A DNA stretch of 64,000 nucleotides from Otis tarda (taxonomy: Eukaryota > Chordata > Aves > Otidiformes > Otididae). Where the stretch lies: the NCBI GenBank assembly GCA_026413225.1, contig CM048553.1, positions 132,400,190 to 132,464,189 on the forward strand. The letters run 5' to 3'. Both the position numbers and the translations under genes were made by a program. Below, in pieces: positions 1-12,875 of the stretch; the stretch's first letter is position 1; each line of letters begins with the position of its first letter. Below the pieces are notes generated by a model. The model worked only from the letters and a program-made list of their open reading frames with translations, searched no databases and was not told the origin of the DNA.

Positions 1-3000
1 TTGCAACTGCAAGTCTATATGCACTGGCATGAGTAGCATGTAAAGAAAAGGCTTTTTTCTAAACCTTGTATTTCTATGTATCCACCTTCATATACACATA
101 TAGAGTCAAAGCAGAGAATCTGGTTCAGCCAAAATGCATTTTACATGCACATTATGATGCAGAGAAATAAAAAAAAAATATTTTTATGAAACTACTGAAA
201 AACAAATCCCTGATGCAATCTCTATCCAAATCTCAGCTTTCCCATCTACCACAAAAACATCAGATGGTTCCCCTCTTTTAAAAATTAAGGTCTTTTCAAC
301 AAAAAGTCCTTCCTCCTCTCCCTTTCTCCTAACTCTTTTGCTGCTTGGGGATAGAAGTATATTAGCTTTTCTTGTTACAGTTTCCAGAGTAAAACTGTCT
401 CTCTGGTAGTCATCTAAAGCAAAAATCTTTTAAGTGAGTGACTCATCAAAAAGGGAATAAAAGAGTCTATCAAACTTTGTGAGATTAATTTAGTCTATTT
501 AAGATAATTCAGAGCTGCCCACCTAAAGGCATAATCTTTGGTTCCTCTCCACAAGATGTTTGTATTTTTTCCTTTCTGCTGTGCTGGAATTTGTATAGAT
601 GCATGGAACAAGATTGTTAGAAAATTAATCCAGGTGAATTTAAAAAAAAAAATCTCTTTCCAGTTGAAGGTCTAGTCTGACATAACATTGCTCATTTGCT
701 TAATATTTTTTTAAATACTCACACAGTCAGTGAGGAGTAGCTGGCCTGACTTTGTTCTCAACATTAAGACCTCAATGTTATTCATCCCAGGAAAACCTCC
801 GTCAACATAGCCAGGAATTTGTATAAGCCAGGAATGAAGAAAACCTGGATAACTGTGTCAGCATTTATCTGTGCAAACAGTGAAATTCAAGTTAAACAAA
901 ACAAGGTAAATCTCATTAAAATCCATGTTAACTGCGGGACCTTGAAAAACATTTTCAGACAAGTAGTTTAGATGTTATTCAATAATTTGGACAAATGACT
1001 CAAAGAATTAAGTTTCTTAACATACAGAAAATAATTTCAGATAATGTATTAGTCACATAAAAAAAAAAAAAACCAGTGAAGATTTTGGCTTTGACTGTAA
1101 CAAAACAAGGCTTTGACCTGTGTTTTTCTGGGGCAGACTCAAAGTCAAGTTTTTGCCAAAGTCAATACTAGGCAGCTAAGAGAGCATCTAGGTGCTTATT
1201 GAATATCCTGCATACCTATTGCTTCGGAAATCCTACAACTAACAATATATCAAAATACAGGTCCATGAACCAGTGCAAATATTAGCTGTCTCTAACCAGT
1301 ATATTTACTGAGCTCCCTTCAAAGTGTCCTTGAAGAAAGCTGCAAAACCAGATGGGTTTGCTGTTGCTTTCTTAGCCTGGCATTGTACTAACGTAAGGCT
1401 AACGTTTCACAGCCTTGTTATAAACAAAAAAGTACCTGACTCGGAAAAATTTTCTGAAGGGGAAAACTCAGGGAAACTACATGGGACCACAGGAACAAGG
1501 GTGATTCCTTAACCGACTGTGCCACCGTGAGGCCAGAGCACATCAATGCACCAAAACCACACAAGTCTCTTGTCTTTGGTATCAAATGTTTTTAAAATCA
1601 AGAGCCTTCGTAAGCACATAGCTTACAAATGTTTGGTTCAGACATATAGAAATTTCAAAATGTAAGAATTCATAAGCTAACAGGAGAGAAGGACTATTTT
1701 CATTCCAAATCCATTACAAATGGTTTGACAAAGTGTAAACTAAAATTTCCTAATAAATTAGAAACCAACATTGTTTTCCTTTAGATTCATTTGTATTTAC
1801 CGCTATATATAAGAGTTTAAGCAATTACAAAAAGTGAGAGATAAGAATAAAAGTATTGAGGATTATAGGAATTAAGGATGCCTGCACTCATGTGAATTTC
1901 TTTCCAGTTCTTGCAAATTCAACCTACATCGCTTCAGCATCTATTACACGAAATAGTGCCATGTGGTGCCCAGAAACTGCATGCTACTGTAAAAGGGTCC
2001 TGAAGGACCCAAACAGAAGCTCGCAGATAATGTTTAATACCTAGTGATAGCATTAAGACAAGCACAGCAGCGGCCATGACTTCTGGGATGAGGGAAGAGG
2101 AATGAAGATAGACCGCTCGACTTTCATGCACTTCATGCATTCTCCCACAAATAGGAAGAAAAGTCCTCAGCCTTCTTCATCCACGAAGGGATTCAGATCC
2201 ACTGTCCAAGGTCACACCTCTCCCACCATGTAGAGGCATGTAGTGAGGCTGTACTACGGACTGTGCAGGGAGAAATGAAAGGGGAATTGCAGACAAGAAA
2301 GAGGGAAAAAGGCTGTTTTCATACTGGGTCTGGGGCCTGTTTAACAAAAAAAAATGTGGGGAGCAGAGAGTAGAAGTCAGGCCTTCCCCTCTCAGACGGC
2401 TGCTCTCATCACCATGTTATGGAGCCATACTGGTCAAGTTTAACACGGGTTCTTCTACCCCCAGCTAATAGGATTCCCTGGTGTGCAGGGTAACCTCTTG
2501 GGGAACATAGATTTGAGCCCCTTCAATTAAAAAAAAAAGACATAAAGCCTGACAGTGGAGCCTGCCCCTCTGGATTGAAGGTGAAAATGAGAAGTAGGAA
2601 GACGAGGAAGGTTGTATGCAGACTCAGGGCTGGCAGCATGGCTCGTAGGGTTGTCTCCTTCCTGCAGCTTTAGTTGCACCAACCTGCCACATCCTTAAAG
2701 CTGATCCAGCCACTGTGGCTACCGTTAGCCCTATCTCCTAAGACTCCAGAGCATCTGCAAAGAGTGAGGTGAGAAGAGACAGAGGAAGGTTTACTCTACT
2801 CCTACTTCAAATCTCATTACCATTTTTAAAAGCATGGGCAGTAAAAAGACCACATAAGGAATACATTTCAGGTAGATTACAAGAAAGGACATTCAGTTCA
2901 AAACACAGACAAGATCACTCGCTGTCATTGCCTATGTGCAAGATAAGTATCTACTTTGGGGACCGTCACTTTCCAGGTTCCATCAATTCAGAGGCCTGAA

Positions 3001-6000
3001 CATAGATCTGTAGTGACTTTTGAGACACATGCATGATTTCTGAAACACCTGCTGGCAAACATAATACAAATCCACAGGGAACCTGCAGCTGAATCAAAAT
3101 GGGACTTCTGTTAACACCTACATTTGGGCAACAGAATTGTGCTCTAAATCTCAGCTGGCTATATTGAGAGCTCAGATATTGAGGACCCATGTAGACAACT
3201 ACCTATAGAAAAATACATTTCAGTCTCTTAGTTGAGAACTAATTCCCATACTTAAGGTTTGAGCTGAAATATGAGACCTTGCAACCTGGCAGATCATCTA
3301 GTGAGCCAGCAAGATGTATTTAGTGTCCTTTGAGATGCCTTCAGATGGCTTACCTGGATCTTAGCTGCGTCTCCAGAAGAGCTGGAGCTTCCCACAGACG
3401 CTGAGTCATCTCTGCCAGTCCATGCAGATGCCTTGAATATCCCAGTGTGTCCCAGAGGGCAGTGAATATCTTTGTATAGGCCACCAAATAAAGACTCTAG
3501 TAAACTTTATTCATCCCAGCTGAGATGAATGTCTGCTCACGGAGGAAGCAGCAGGAAACTTGCCAGACCAGAAACTGAACTCAAGTGCAGTCTCCACGTA
3601 AGATTTAGACATAGCTGAAACATCCCCCTCTCTGACTGAGGGCTTTAACTCTTACCAGTGGTTTTCAGTCTCGAAGACCTGTGAACACTTCTTAAAGAGT
3701 TAAAAAAAATATAGCTAGGAATAATAGACTCATATATAGAAACTACATAAAAACTTACTTAGAAGAGATTTATTTTATGCTGTAGGTCTCGCACCTCTAA
3801 TGAAAATTATTTAGGTATCCACAAACCAAAACAAATTGAACGCCATTTCTCGGAGCCGTCATAAAGAAAATGAGAGCTATTCCCTCCTGAATAAGAAAGC
3901 TGGAGGAGACTGTAAGCCAAATATCCAAATCCTAGCCTAACTGATACCCACAGGGAGACACTCATGTACACTACTTCTCTGCAAAATCCCTACTCACTGG
4001 TTTAGCGGACCCCTTGCTCGGGGGCACCAGTTGTTATGAATCCTACCACAGATGTCTGATGCTTCCTATGCATTTTACAAGTGACTTCGCTATCTAGGAT
4101 AGAATGATAGAAAGTTTGAGTGATGATTCTCAATAGAAATCTTTTTTGCCTGTGTACATGTCCCAACCTGCCACAAGACTGGCAAATGAAAAAGCTACAA
4201 AACTACATAATTAACTTTTAATTCTCTAAATTTTCATACTCCTTAGTCACAAACTAACAAATAAAAGAATCTTTAATTATAACAGGGCTGTAATGTATCC
4301 ATTAACTTTAATAAGTGAAAGCACACACTAATTTGAGGGGTTGTTCTAGGAAACACAAAAGTTTTTTAACAAGGAAGGGTAGTACTTTAAATTACATTCA
4401 AATAAGTTACTGATTTTATTCATTATTGTTTTGTTTCATGCAATGTTTTATAACTAACGCATAGCACATTCACACACATGTGCACACACACACAGAAGGC
4501 CTCTGTTTGGAAGTTCTGCTTTGAAGACCAGAGCAACATCTTCAAATTTCTCGACTTTGTCTCACTCAGATGAGTTCCTGCCTCCTCATCCTCTTCTGCC
4601 TCATGTTTTTGCAGCCCGTCTCAGGATCTCTCTTCCTTTGCCAGTACAGCCTTTTACATGGAATCTCAAAAGATCAAGCTCGAGTGCGAAGATGAAAAAA
4701 AGAAGCCAGGAGAGTGGCAGGAGACCATGCATCATCCTGGCAGTAACTGTACAGCAGCTGTGGTGCAGTAGCGTGCCCTTCCGTGCTGCATGCCATGACG
4801 TGGGGAGGACTGACAGTTTTGTACAGTACTGCTGGAGAATGGACAAGAAACTGAAGTGGCCCCAATTTTTTATTTTCTAACAAAAATCTTCTTCTTTATT
4901 ACATAACTAAAGACAAGAGTAAAAAAAAATAGGCTTTTCTTTTTTGAAAAAAAAAAAATGCCCAAAATATCTAGTTTGACCCATTTAACTTTTAATTCTG
5001 AGCCCCATAGCTTAACAGGGATAGCAAACACAGCACAGCACTATGATAAGCTACAGGTAGGTATTCTAATGGAAGAAAAGTAAAGGTAAATCTTATTCTC
5101 AGAACTGCAGATAAAATCAAAATGATTTTTCAGAAAAAACTGTTGTAGGGAATTCATGTGTACTCACTCACTCCTATGGAATTCTGTCAGAGCTTTTGTT
5201 ACTTCCCCCCGCCCCTCCTGAGTTTATTTGAATATTCCTTCAATTCTTCAGACTGTCTCAGAAAAGTAACATTTCTTGAGATTACTGCCTCATTTTAGTA
5301 CATCATATTATCTGCATTACTGAATAATGCACAAGACTTTGTGTGATCATAGTTTATTTTCCAGTAAGACGTTTTTCATAATATATTGATCTTGATAGCT
5401 TTCCTGAGTTCAAGAAAATAAGTTTGTCAGAATTTGGGAAAGACAGATCAGGAAAATCAATCATATATGTTACAGCTATGGTCTTTGCTCTTCAGTAAAG
5501 GGTATTTTTTCTCATGTAGTAAACAGAAATGGATGCATCAGACTGATGCATCATGATGTGTACAGAGGTACTTTTCTGCTCTGGTACTTTAGAAGCTTAT
5601 TAACGTTTTATAGTCTTTCTTTCCAAGGACATATTATGAAATAGGCTGTAATTAATTCAGCATGAACATTCAGAAATGAAGCTATCCAAAGTCAGAAAAT
5701 GCAAGTTAAAAAAAGGCTAAAAAGCCTTTTGTTTTCATTTTGATGCCAGTAGAAAGATATATTAGTCCCCAGATTGCTCCGTTTATTTTTGCGCTTAGTT
5801 TCATTGAATGTAATTGAAATTCTCACAAGAGAAAGGCAAATGGATTTGGCCCTGTGTGTTTCTGAACAGACTGTTGTGAGAAAATGATACAGACACTTAA
5901 ATGCATCTCCAACTTCTTCATAAAGATATCATTTTCCACATATATCAAATTTCACGCATACTGATTGTCTCTAGACAATTTAGAGAAAGGCAGTTAGATT

Positions 6001-8458
6001 TAGTACACTTTATTTTGACTTTTTGTTCCTTTTTAATATTTGACTCAATAGAAGAGAGGCTCTTTGGGAACCATTATTTCTATGGCTAGATCATCCTAAC
6101 TTTTACAGCTCATGTGGTCAAGTCTACACAGCCTATGCTTTACCATTACAGCCTCATATTTTATATAATGATAAATGAACAAATGCACAAACACTCAAAA
6201 AAAAATAAACCAATAATTAGCCTTACGAAAAACTGCTTGCACCATTGTGTTGAATTGCCCCAGCAGGGGCACGCAAATGAGTCCATCTCAGCCAAGGCTA
6301 CTTCAATCACTCTAAGATTCTGAAGACTTTTGAAAAATGTAAGGTTTTTTTTCTTCAACTCAAAATGGAACACAAATGTGTTTCTTCTGTCTCATTCCCA
6401 CACATGGAATTTCTGTTCCAAAACTATGCTTGCCATCATCCAGAATGGACAGCATTTTGCTCTGACTTCATGCCAAGTCATAAATCAGATATTTCATGCC
6501 TTGCAAGGGGTAGAAATGAGAATTAACAGATTTCTTTTCAGCTTCTAGAGAGAATATAAAGGTTTACAGTCCAAATCAATATACAGCTATTAATATTAAT
6601 TATTGATGTGATTAATATCAACATTACTCATTATGAAGGGCTGTTGGAGTAATTTTTAAATGTCTCTAACAATTATGAATTCCACTTTTTGTCCTTCATG
6701 CCTATTTATAACCAGACTCTTAGTATCCAAGTAGACTTATCTAAGAGGCAGAAGATATTATCTTCAAAAGTTAAAATTAGGTACAGAACAATTTTCCTGA
6801 ACACAATGGTGTAAGGTGATCCTAAATTGATTTTCCATCCATTTGGGATGACTGCATTTCACATTTTCCAGCTCCTGCCTAATTTTACATGAATCTGGCA
6901 CGGTCTTTCAGGGACTGAATATCCAAATACTGCCTGCCTTTGACTCACTCACTAGGAATATACTGCAGGTAACTCACCATGCATCAGCTACTTTATATTT
7001 TCTGTCTGTGTATAGTCTCTTCCCCTTATCAGTATAATTTACTTGGGAGCAAGCTTCTAATCAGTTAAAAAAGCTACCTCAGATTGACTGTGGATAGACA
7101 ATATGCAAACAAACCACCGCGCAGGACCTGCTAACTCAGACACCTGTCCAAGATAGGACAGGCAAAAAGGGTCACCCTTCACTTCCCCATGGGACGTGCC
7201 CTTCCATCATCTCATGCTAAACAACTTCAGAGAGCTTAGGCCTCTAGAAAGTGCTAAGTGCTCCAGACCTAGAAGATGTGGCTGAAGATCCAGTGGAGAA
7301 AATAATTGTTACAAAAGGAGAAAGAAAAGGAACTACAATACAAAACCACTTGTGTCCAAAAACCATTTGTGCCCAAGAAAAATAAAATGTTGACAGCAAT
7401 TTCAGTACAGTATTTGCCTGCTTGGGTTATCGAGTTTTAAGGGAAAACTGCAGTTACTGGAAAATGTTACTTGTGCTTGTAGCTTGACATTTGAATAGGC
7501 GGAAAAGAAAAATGTATCCTCTCATGCATTATATGTCTGGTCAAAATATTGCTCAGATGTTCTCATTAGAGAAAGTTCTCAAATGGTATGGTTAAAGCAG
7601 ATCTCACTTTGCCTATACATTCCTAATATTACCTCAGATACATAATCTGTTTAAATAAAGAATATTTAGTCAGAAACAGTCCTCATCCCAAATAAGTACT
7701 GACAATAAAAAACTTGTGACTTTACCTCCCAGTCTCACTCCTACACACACACAGACAAAACATCTCATGCCAAATGAGAAGAAAAGCAATTAAAAGTTAA
7801 GCTGCCCATCAGTATGCATTATTAATATCTCACCTCACGAGGACACACTGTATCAGTACCACAACTGCTGCACTCCCCAGACTACTCAGCCAGTGTAAGC
7901 CCCAGCCTCCCAATGTGCCCTGCCTGAATTTTCTGTTCTCTTTGCTATTAACTGTGAATCATGGCTTAATGGTGGATCACAGCAGCTTCAAAATGAGAGG
8001 ATGAAGAAGCCATAGAGAGACACATTTAATAAGTTTCTCAGTGGCTTTCTTTCTTGCTTGCTTTCCAGTGTTTCAAATCTGTCCGGACAAAGCACTCTGG
8101 TTCTGAGAATAGGGCTGAAGTGCAGTTAGGGCAGAAAAATATAGAGTATTTTTCTTGAATAGGATAAAACCTTTGCTATTGACAAAGAAAATCTGATTTA
8201 AAAGAGAAAAAGATTTTAACGTTGCCCTCCTGCTCTGAATTTCCAGTGATAACAAACAGTATTTAGGAGAATCCAAAATCACACATTTAAATATTTAAAA
8301 GACCTATTTCATTTCTTAATCAATCTTAGAGGGTTTTTAATACCTCTTAATAATTTCATTCATCAGCAATTTTAAAATGCCTCAATAAACTGTATAAAAG
8401 GAAACCAAATAACACAGGAAAAACTGTAACAAACCCTGCCTGAGTGAGAAACAGCAGC
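1..8458. other. AT-rich non-coding DNA, no gene recognised
   Basis: No open reading frame here exceeds about 120 codons, and none shows a recognisable domain. The longest (4521-4880, plus) is overlapped by equally long minus-strand frames, as expected by chance. Visible simple sequence is limited to A-runs (for example near 1062-1073 and 4960), an alternating CA/TG patch at 4471-4495 and a short CA run near 7743-7755. I see no CR1, LTR or RNA gene. It could be intergenic or intronic. Confidence 0.6.
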
Positions 8459-8514
8459 TTTTACAGAGAACTCACCCATTCCGAAATGTGTTTTACAGAG
8501 AACTCACCCATTCC
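8459..8514. repeat. 24-bp direct repeat, two copies 32 bp apart
   Basis: The 24 bases at 8459-8482 (starting ttttacagagaactc, ending cccattcc) recur without change at 8491-8514, with 8 bases between them. This is a local tandem duplication of a 32-bp unit. Exact identity suggests it is fairly young. Nothing suggests a function. Confidence 0.9.
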
Positions 8515-11241
8515 AGCAAAGCTTAGCTGTCAGGCCCTGACTAATGCTGCCATTTAAATCCTTGCATCTTTGCTACTAATAAAAAAAATTGCTTAGAGAA
8601 GACGAAGACACAGAAAAACCACAAGTGGTATTACTCTCATTTTGCCACGTGAGGGCAGTCATTTCGTGTCCTTTAATAAAATGTTAACATTCCGTAGCAA
8701 TTTCTCATGTTTGCAGTTAGGCTGTTCTTAGCCAAACTGTGTCACTGACATACAGAAACAGAAAACAAACACAAACTGTCTCTTCTGAAGAGCCAATCTG
8801 ATCTGAAATTCCTCTCAGTCAACCTTTGGGAGAGAAAGCTAGAAGCTATGACAAAATCTGTGATCAAGGGATAAGTCCTAAAATGAGAATTAAAAAATAA
8901 CATCTTAAAGGATACTGAGAAAAATTAGATGCTTTGAATCTGCTAGGCCTGAAGGATTTGCCCTGAAATATGTAAGACACTTGCTGAAGCAACCTCAGCA
9001 CTGTTAGTAGTTGTAGTTGAACAAAATGAACAGAAGATGGGTGATGTGCCTAAAAAACAGGAGAAAAGTGAAAAACGTGGGAGATCTTGAAAGCAGGGCA
9101 GTTTTAGGAAAAGCAAAAATACTACGGATTAGTCAACTCACTTCAGAACCGTAAAATACTAAAATAATAAAGACATTTGTAAGCTCTTGAAAGGTAAAAG
9201 GGAGATGAGCAAATGTCAACCTGGGCTGCCAAGATAAAAACCTTGTCACACCACCTTAGTTGTCATCTATGATAGAATACAGGGTCTTGTGCAAAACAAA
9301 GGACAAGTGGATATCATATATCTTGGCTTTTGTCACATCTCAACAACAGCTCAGATAGCTTTAGTGAAAGAAATTTAGGGAATCATGGTTTAGCTAAAGC
9401 CATAGTCTAGACAAAACATGCTTGAAAATGTGTACTTAAAGAACAGTTATCAAAGAATCTATAATTCGAACAGTAGGACAGAGGCACGTCTTACTAAATC
9501 TGCAGAGGTTATGAGGCTTAAGGTAAGCTGAAGGCTTTGCATATCACAGTCAGAAGTTCACTCAAAACACTTTATAGATGTTTCCTTCCTTAAATGAAAA
9601 CTATTTATTGCATATACAATGAGGATAGTCCTTGGATTTAATCAGTTATTTTCTGTATACAGAAGCTACTGTAAAGGCCCTGTTGACACTAGGCAAGGAA
9701 GCAGCAATATGAGGTGAATGGATGATAGAGATCCCTTCATTTCGGTAACAATAACTGCTCTGAATTTTGATCCTGTACTGTGGCTTTAAAAGTGTGAATT
9801 CAGTTTCACTAATGGAAATAACCTTGGAAAGATTACTATTTGGGATGAAGAATAGTCCTAAATGTTACTAAAAGACTAATATTGTACTGAAAAGAGAAGA
9901 CAAATGTTTTTCTTCCTTCAGATACCAGATACTACAATATGAAGCATCAGAGGATAGAGACGATGTTCAGGATTTTTACTTTCATAGCTCCTCACACGAC
10001 CTTCATATAATCTATCTAATCTACCTTCATATAATCTATCTCTTGTAAGGACAAAGGAAAGCTTGTGACAGTGCAACCACCATAAGTCTCTGGAAGGCTG
10101 GGCAGCTCTTGATTGAAGGCAGCATCACATTTATTGACACTGCAGATATCTACTGTTCAAAAGGATTTGGGGATCTGAAATGCTGATCAGGTTGACAAGG
10201 TTCTATACTGTATTTAGAGCTGTCATTTAATATGAAGTAGGGATATTATCAAAATCTGTATTGCACTTGCAATGGTAGACTATCAAGGTTACCCTGAACA
10301 CTGGGGGAGAGAGGAGAGAGAGGAATTGTTTGCTTTTGCTGTTGTTACCCCACACCAAAATGATCTGCAAAAAAAAAAAAATTCAGGCAATCTAGACACA
10401 AAACTGAGGGCTACATAGTTTTAACAGGACCCAGCAAAAACTAGGCATTATTGCTTTACCCAAGAAAGAATTTAGCACTGTGATTTTAAAGAATTATGCC
10501 GAGTTGACCCAACTGTACTGATTCATTGCTAAAAGAAGAGCTCAGTGGCTCAAAGTTTCTAAATATAGTTTGTGATTTTCCTTGAGATAAAGGAAAGGGA
10601 CTGCTAAACTTAGGAACAGGCCATCCAAAAGCCCTGAAAAGAGGTGGGGAAAAAAAAAAGGCAAAGGAACAGTTGGAATAGGTGTTCAAAATTTTGGAGC
10701 TAATAATGTTTCCACATTGATAAAGGGCTACTTTATCACCTTTATAATTTTTGTTATGATTTAATTTGCAGTTACTTTTGATGCAAATTATGATGCTTTT
10801 TGGCATCTTAAAGGAATGTCATCAAATACCTAATCACAAATTCTTACTGTATTTTGAGTTATTGGCAGCATGTATATTCCTGTTTCTGTTCAGGAGAAAT
10901 GGAGCTAGCTGTATGTTGTGTGATAGAAATGTATCATTGTTTTTAGAAAAATGGATATATTAGCACTAATAATTTGAAAGCATTCATCCTTCTCTAGGAT
11001 ATTTCAAGAAATATTGTATGACTTGTTTAGATTATTAGCTAATGTAAGCCTATACTATCCTAGGATGAGATTCACTAATTCTGGAGTCACACATGATCTA
11101 ATATCAAGCAAACAGGGGCAAATTACACATGGCTCAAAGAAATGTGTAGTTTACGCTATCTGGATAAGACCACATGCTTCTTATAGAAAGTAAATTAAAA
11201 CAGTGATCTCAGAAAGAAAAACTATTTGCATTACTAATAAG
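8515..11241. other. Non-coding DNA upstream of the provirus
   Basis: No gene, retroposon or RNA is recognisable. It contains a short tandem duplication at 10000-10041 (listed separately) and an A-run near 10370-10381. A 106-codon minus-strand frame at 10486-10806 has biased, low-complexity content and no domain, so it is left out. The segment ends at the target site of the endogenous retrovirus. Confidence 0.6.
10000..10041. repeat. 18-bp direct repeat with 24-bp period
   Basis: The string ccttcatataatctatct at 10000-10017 recurs exactly at 10024-10041, with a 6-base spacer (aatcta). It is a small tandem duplication with no evident role. Confidence 0.8.
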
Positions 11242-11247
11242 GCTAAT
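11242..11247. repeat. Target-site duplication, 5' copy (gctaat)
   Basis: The six bases gctaat lie directly before the 5' LTR as drawn here and recur at 16935-16940 directly after the 3' LTR. A 6-bp duplication fits integrases of alpha- and betaretrovirus type. The LTR may instead begin at 11249 (TG...), in which case one extra t separates it from this repeat. Confidence 0.85.
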
Positions 11248-11351
11248 TTGTTGGATACCTGGAGTATCAGGGGCACTTAGTGAACAATCCAGACCGAATG
11301 GAATTGTTATGTTTGTGAGCAGCAGGCCTCAAGGACATCACTGAAGTCGCT

Positions 11352-11444
11352 TGTGAGAAAGTACTGAAGCTGCCTGTAAGAAAATAATGAGGCCGCCTGT
11401 GAGAAAGTAATGAAGCTTCCTGTGAGAAAGTAAACGAAGCAACC
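11352..11444 (+). promoter_or_regulatory. Four 23-bp tandem repeats in U3, possible enhancer
   Basis: Units begin at 11352, 11375, 11398 and 11421. Each opens with tgtgagaaagta or a close variant (the second reads tgtaagaaaata) and runs into tgaag or a close variant. The same array sits in the 3' LTR at 16574-16666. Repeated short blocks in U3 are the usual form of retroviral enhancers, so a transcriptional role is plausible. I recognise no specific factor site. Confidence 0.7.
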
Positions 11445-11626
11445 TTGAGAAGAAGGAAAACAGCTGGCATACGTGACTGGGGGCTGAACGTGAAGCAGGG
11501 TGCAGGTGGAGAGAACTGTGCGCGTGAACAAAGAGACTTAACGAATCATATTTTAGCTAAGAGCGCGTGCATGATATAGTTAGCCAATTAGTAGAGAGCT
11601 TGCGCACGATACGGAATTAGAAGGGC

Positions 11627-11655
11627 TATATTAACCGGGATGTATCAACAATAAA
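11627..11655 (+). promoter_or_regulatory. LTR core promoter and polyadenylation signal
   Basis: TATATTAA at 11627-11634 is the best TATA-like element of the LTR, and AATAAA follows at 11650-11655. Transcription would start roughly 25-30 bases after the TATA-like element, so the poly(A) signal would lie at or just before the R boundary. The same pair occurs in the 3' LTR at 16849-16877. Confidence 0.55.
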
Positions 11656-11714
11656 TTGGCATTTGCTTGATCATATTGGTCGTCAGCAGTGTCCGTTACT
11701 TCCGCGTCAACAGG

Positions 11715-11732
11715 TGGTGCCCGAACAGGGAC
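11715..11732 (+). other. Primer binding site, tRNA-Lys type
   Basis: Two bases after the LTR end, the 18 bases tggtgcccgaacagggac match the 3' end complement of tRNA-Lys (the Lys3-type site used by betaretroviruses and lentiviruses) with a single T for C change at the fourth base. Reverse transcription of this element would therefore be primed by tRNA-Lys. Alpharetroviruses of birds normally use tRNA-Trp, which supports a beta-like origin for this end. Confidence 0.85.
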
Positions 11733-11906
11733 CCTCAGATCGGTGTTGGACATTCCGACGGAGCCGAAATAGGAAAGAAGAAAAGAGGGGGCGGAAGCCG
11801 GTCGAAGCGAGTGCTGCCCCGGCACTCGGGAAGTCGCTATAGCGCAAAAAGGTACTAAAGGTACGGAGGGAATCTCGTCTTGGCCAGGCGAGCAGCCGGG
11901 GAGGAG

Positions 11907-12875
11907 ATGGGGTCCACACTGACCGAAGAGGAGTCAGCAGTGGTTAAGCTCCTTCAACATATGCTCTCTGTGAGAGGACTGAGTTATGACTCGGCCGTTC
12001 TAGAAGCTTTGCTGCAGTGGGCAAAGAAAAGGGAATTAATCCCCACAGTTGATGATGCTTTTGAACTCCCAACATGGGAAAAGATAGGAAAAGAGCTGTG
12101 GGATGAAACAAGTAAGGGATCAAAGGAGGCGAGCAAACTCTCCACTATGTGGAGGCTAATTAACGAAACATTGATAAGCATGAAAGCTGAGCGTTCAGTT
12201 GCCGCATCTGCTTTTGCGGCCTTAACTCCAACCAGCGGGTCCACCTCTGCTACTAGCATGTTGTTCTCGGGTTTAACGAGCCCTGCCACCGCCCTGGCTC
12301 GTGCTGAGGGTGGGGGGGCTCGAGCCCCAGCAAGGACTCCAGGAAATGCAGCCACAGCCCCCATAACTATAGATATGTGGGCACCAGAGGGAAAAACTGC
12401 CAAAGGCTTTTCACCACCATCAGATGTACCACCGCCAGGCACCCCGCCACGCTGCGCCAGTGCAGGCTCAGAGTCACGAGCCTTTTCGCTGGTGCCAACA
12501 GCTCCGGTTTATCCCCCGTTACCACCTTCTTCCCCACCACCACGGCGTGAGGAAGAGGGGGATGAACATTCATCCGGCTTGAAGGACGCACAGCTACAAG
12601 AGATGCTAAAAAGGCTGGAAGCCCTAAAGGTTCGCCTAGAAGCGTCGCTGGGAAACTTGTCAACTCCTTCACCTGTGCCACATCGAGACCTGCCAGCGTC
12701 CAACCTATTCGTTCCGAACGGAGCATCGGGTGAGATCAGTCTTTTTGCACCTTTGCAAGGGACACTGGCGGGAGGGGCCAGGGGATCCGAATCCAATAGT
12801 GCAGTGGAAAGAGGTGATTCGAGATGCTGTGATAGAAGGACAGCCTTTGCCCATGGCATTTCCAGTTGTGACTGA
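11907..12875 (+). pseudogene. gag, 5' part: matrix and proline-rich region (frame broken before capsid)
   Basis: The ATG at 11907 gives a product starting Met-Gly-Ser, a myristoylation signal, so it is preferred over the upstream in-frame TTG at 11880. Residues 1-95 resemble the betaretroviral matrix domain. Residues 130-215 are Ala/Pro-rich and include Tyr-Pro-Pro-Leu (202-205), a YPxL-type late-domain candidate. Residues 225-251 have leucine heptads typical of a short coiled coil. The frame leaves the gag reading around 12765-12800, where a +1 shift is needed to reach capsid, and it stops at 12873-12875. Full Gag would not be made. A truncated 322-residue matrix protein is conceivable. Confidence 0.85.

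Larger units (their letters stand above)
11248..11712 (+). repeat. 5' LTR of the endogenous retrovirus
   Basis: This 465-bp sequence starts ttgttggatacctgg and ends gcgtcaaca, and recurs at 16470-16934 with one substitution. The TGTTG/CAACA ends form a 5-bp inverted repeat, the usual LTR terminus. U3 holds four 23-bp tandem units. A TATA-like stretch is at 11627-11634 and AATAAA at 11650-11655. The polyadenylation signal is so close behind the TATA-like box that R is probably very short, as in several alpha- and betaretroviruses. The exact first base (11248 or 11249) is uncertain. Confidence 0.95.

Noticed and set aside
4521..4880. 119-codon plus-strand frame
   Set aside because: Two minus-strand frames of similar length overlap it, and there is no domain or codon pattern of a real gene.
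11352..11444. CRISPR-like array from the 23-bp units
   Set aside because: Units are directly adjacent without spacers, lie in an LTR and are in a vertebrate genome.
11267..11531. Minus-strand frames repeated in both LTRs
   Set aside because: They arise from the 23-bp U3 repeats, and the identical frames at 16489-16753 only reflect LTR duplication.
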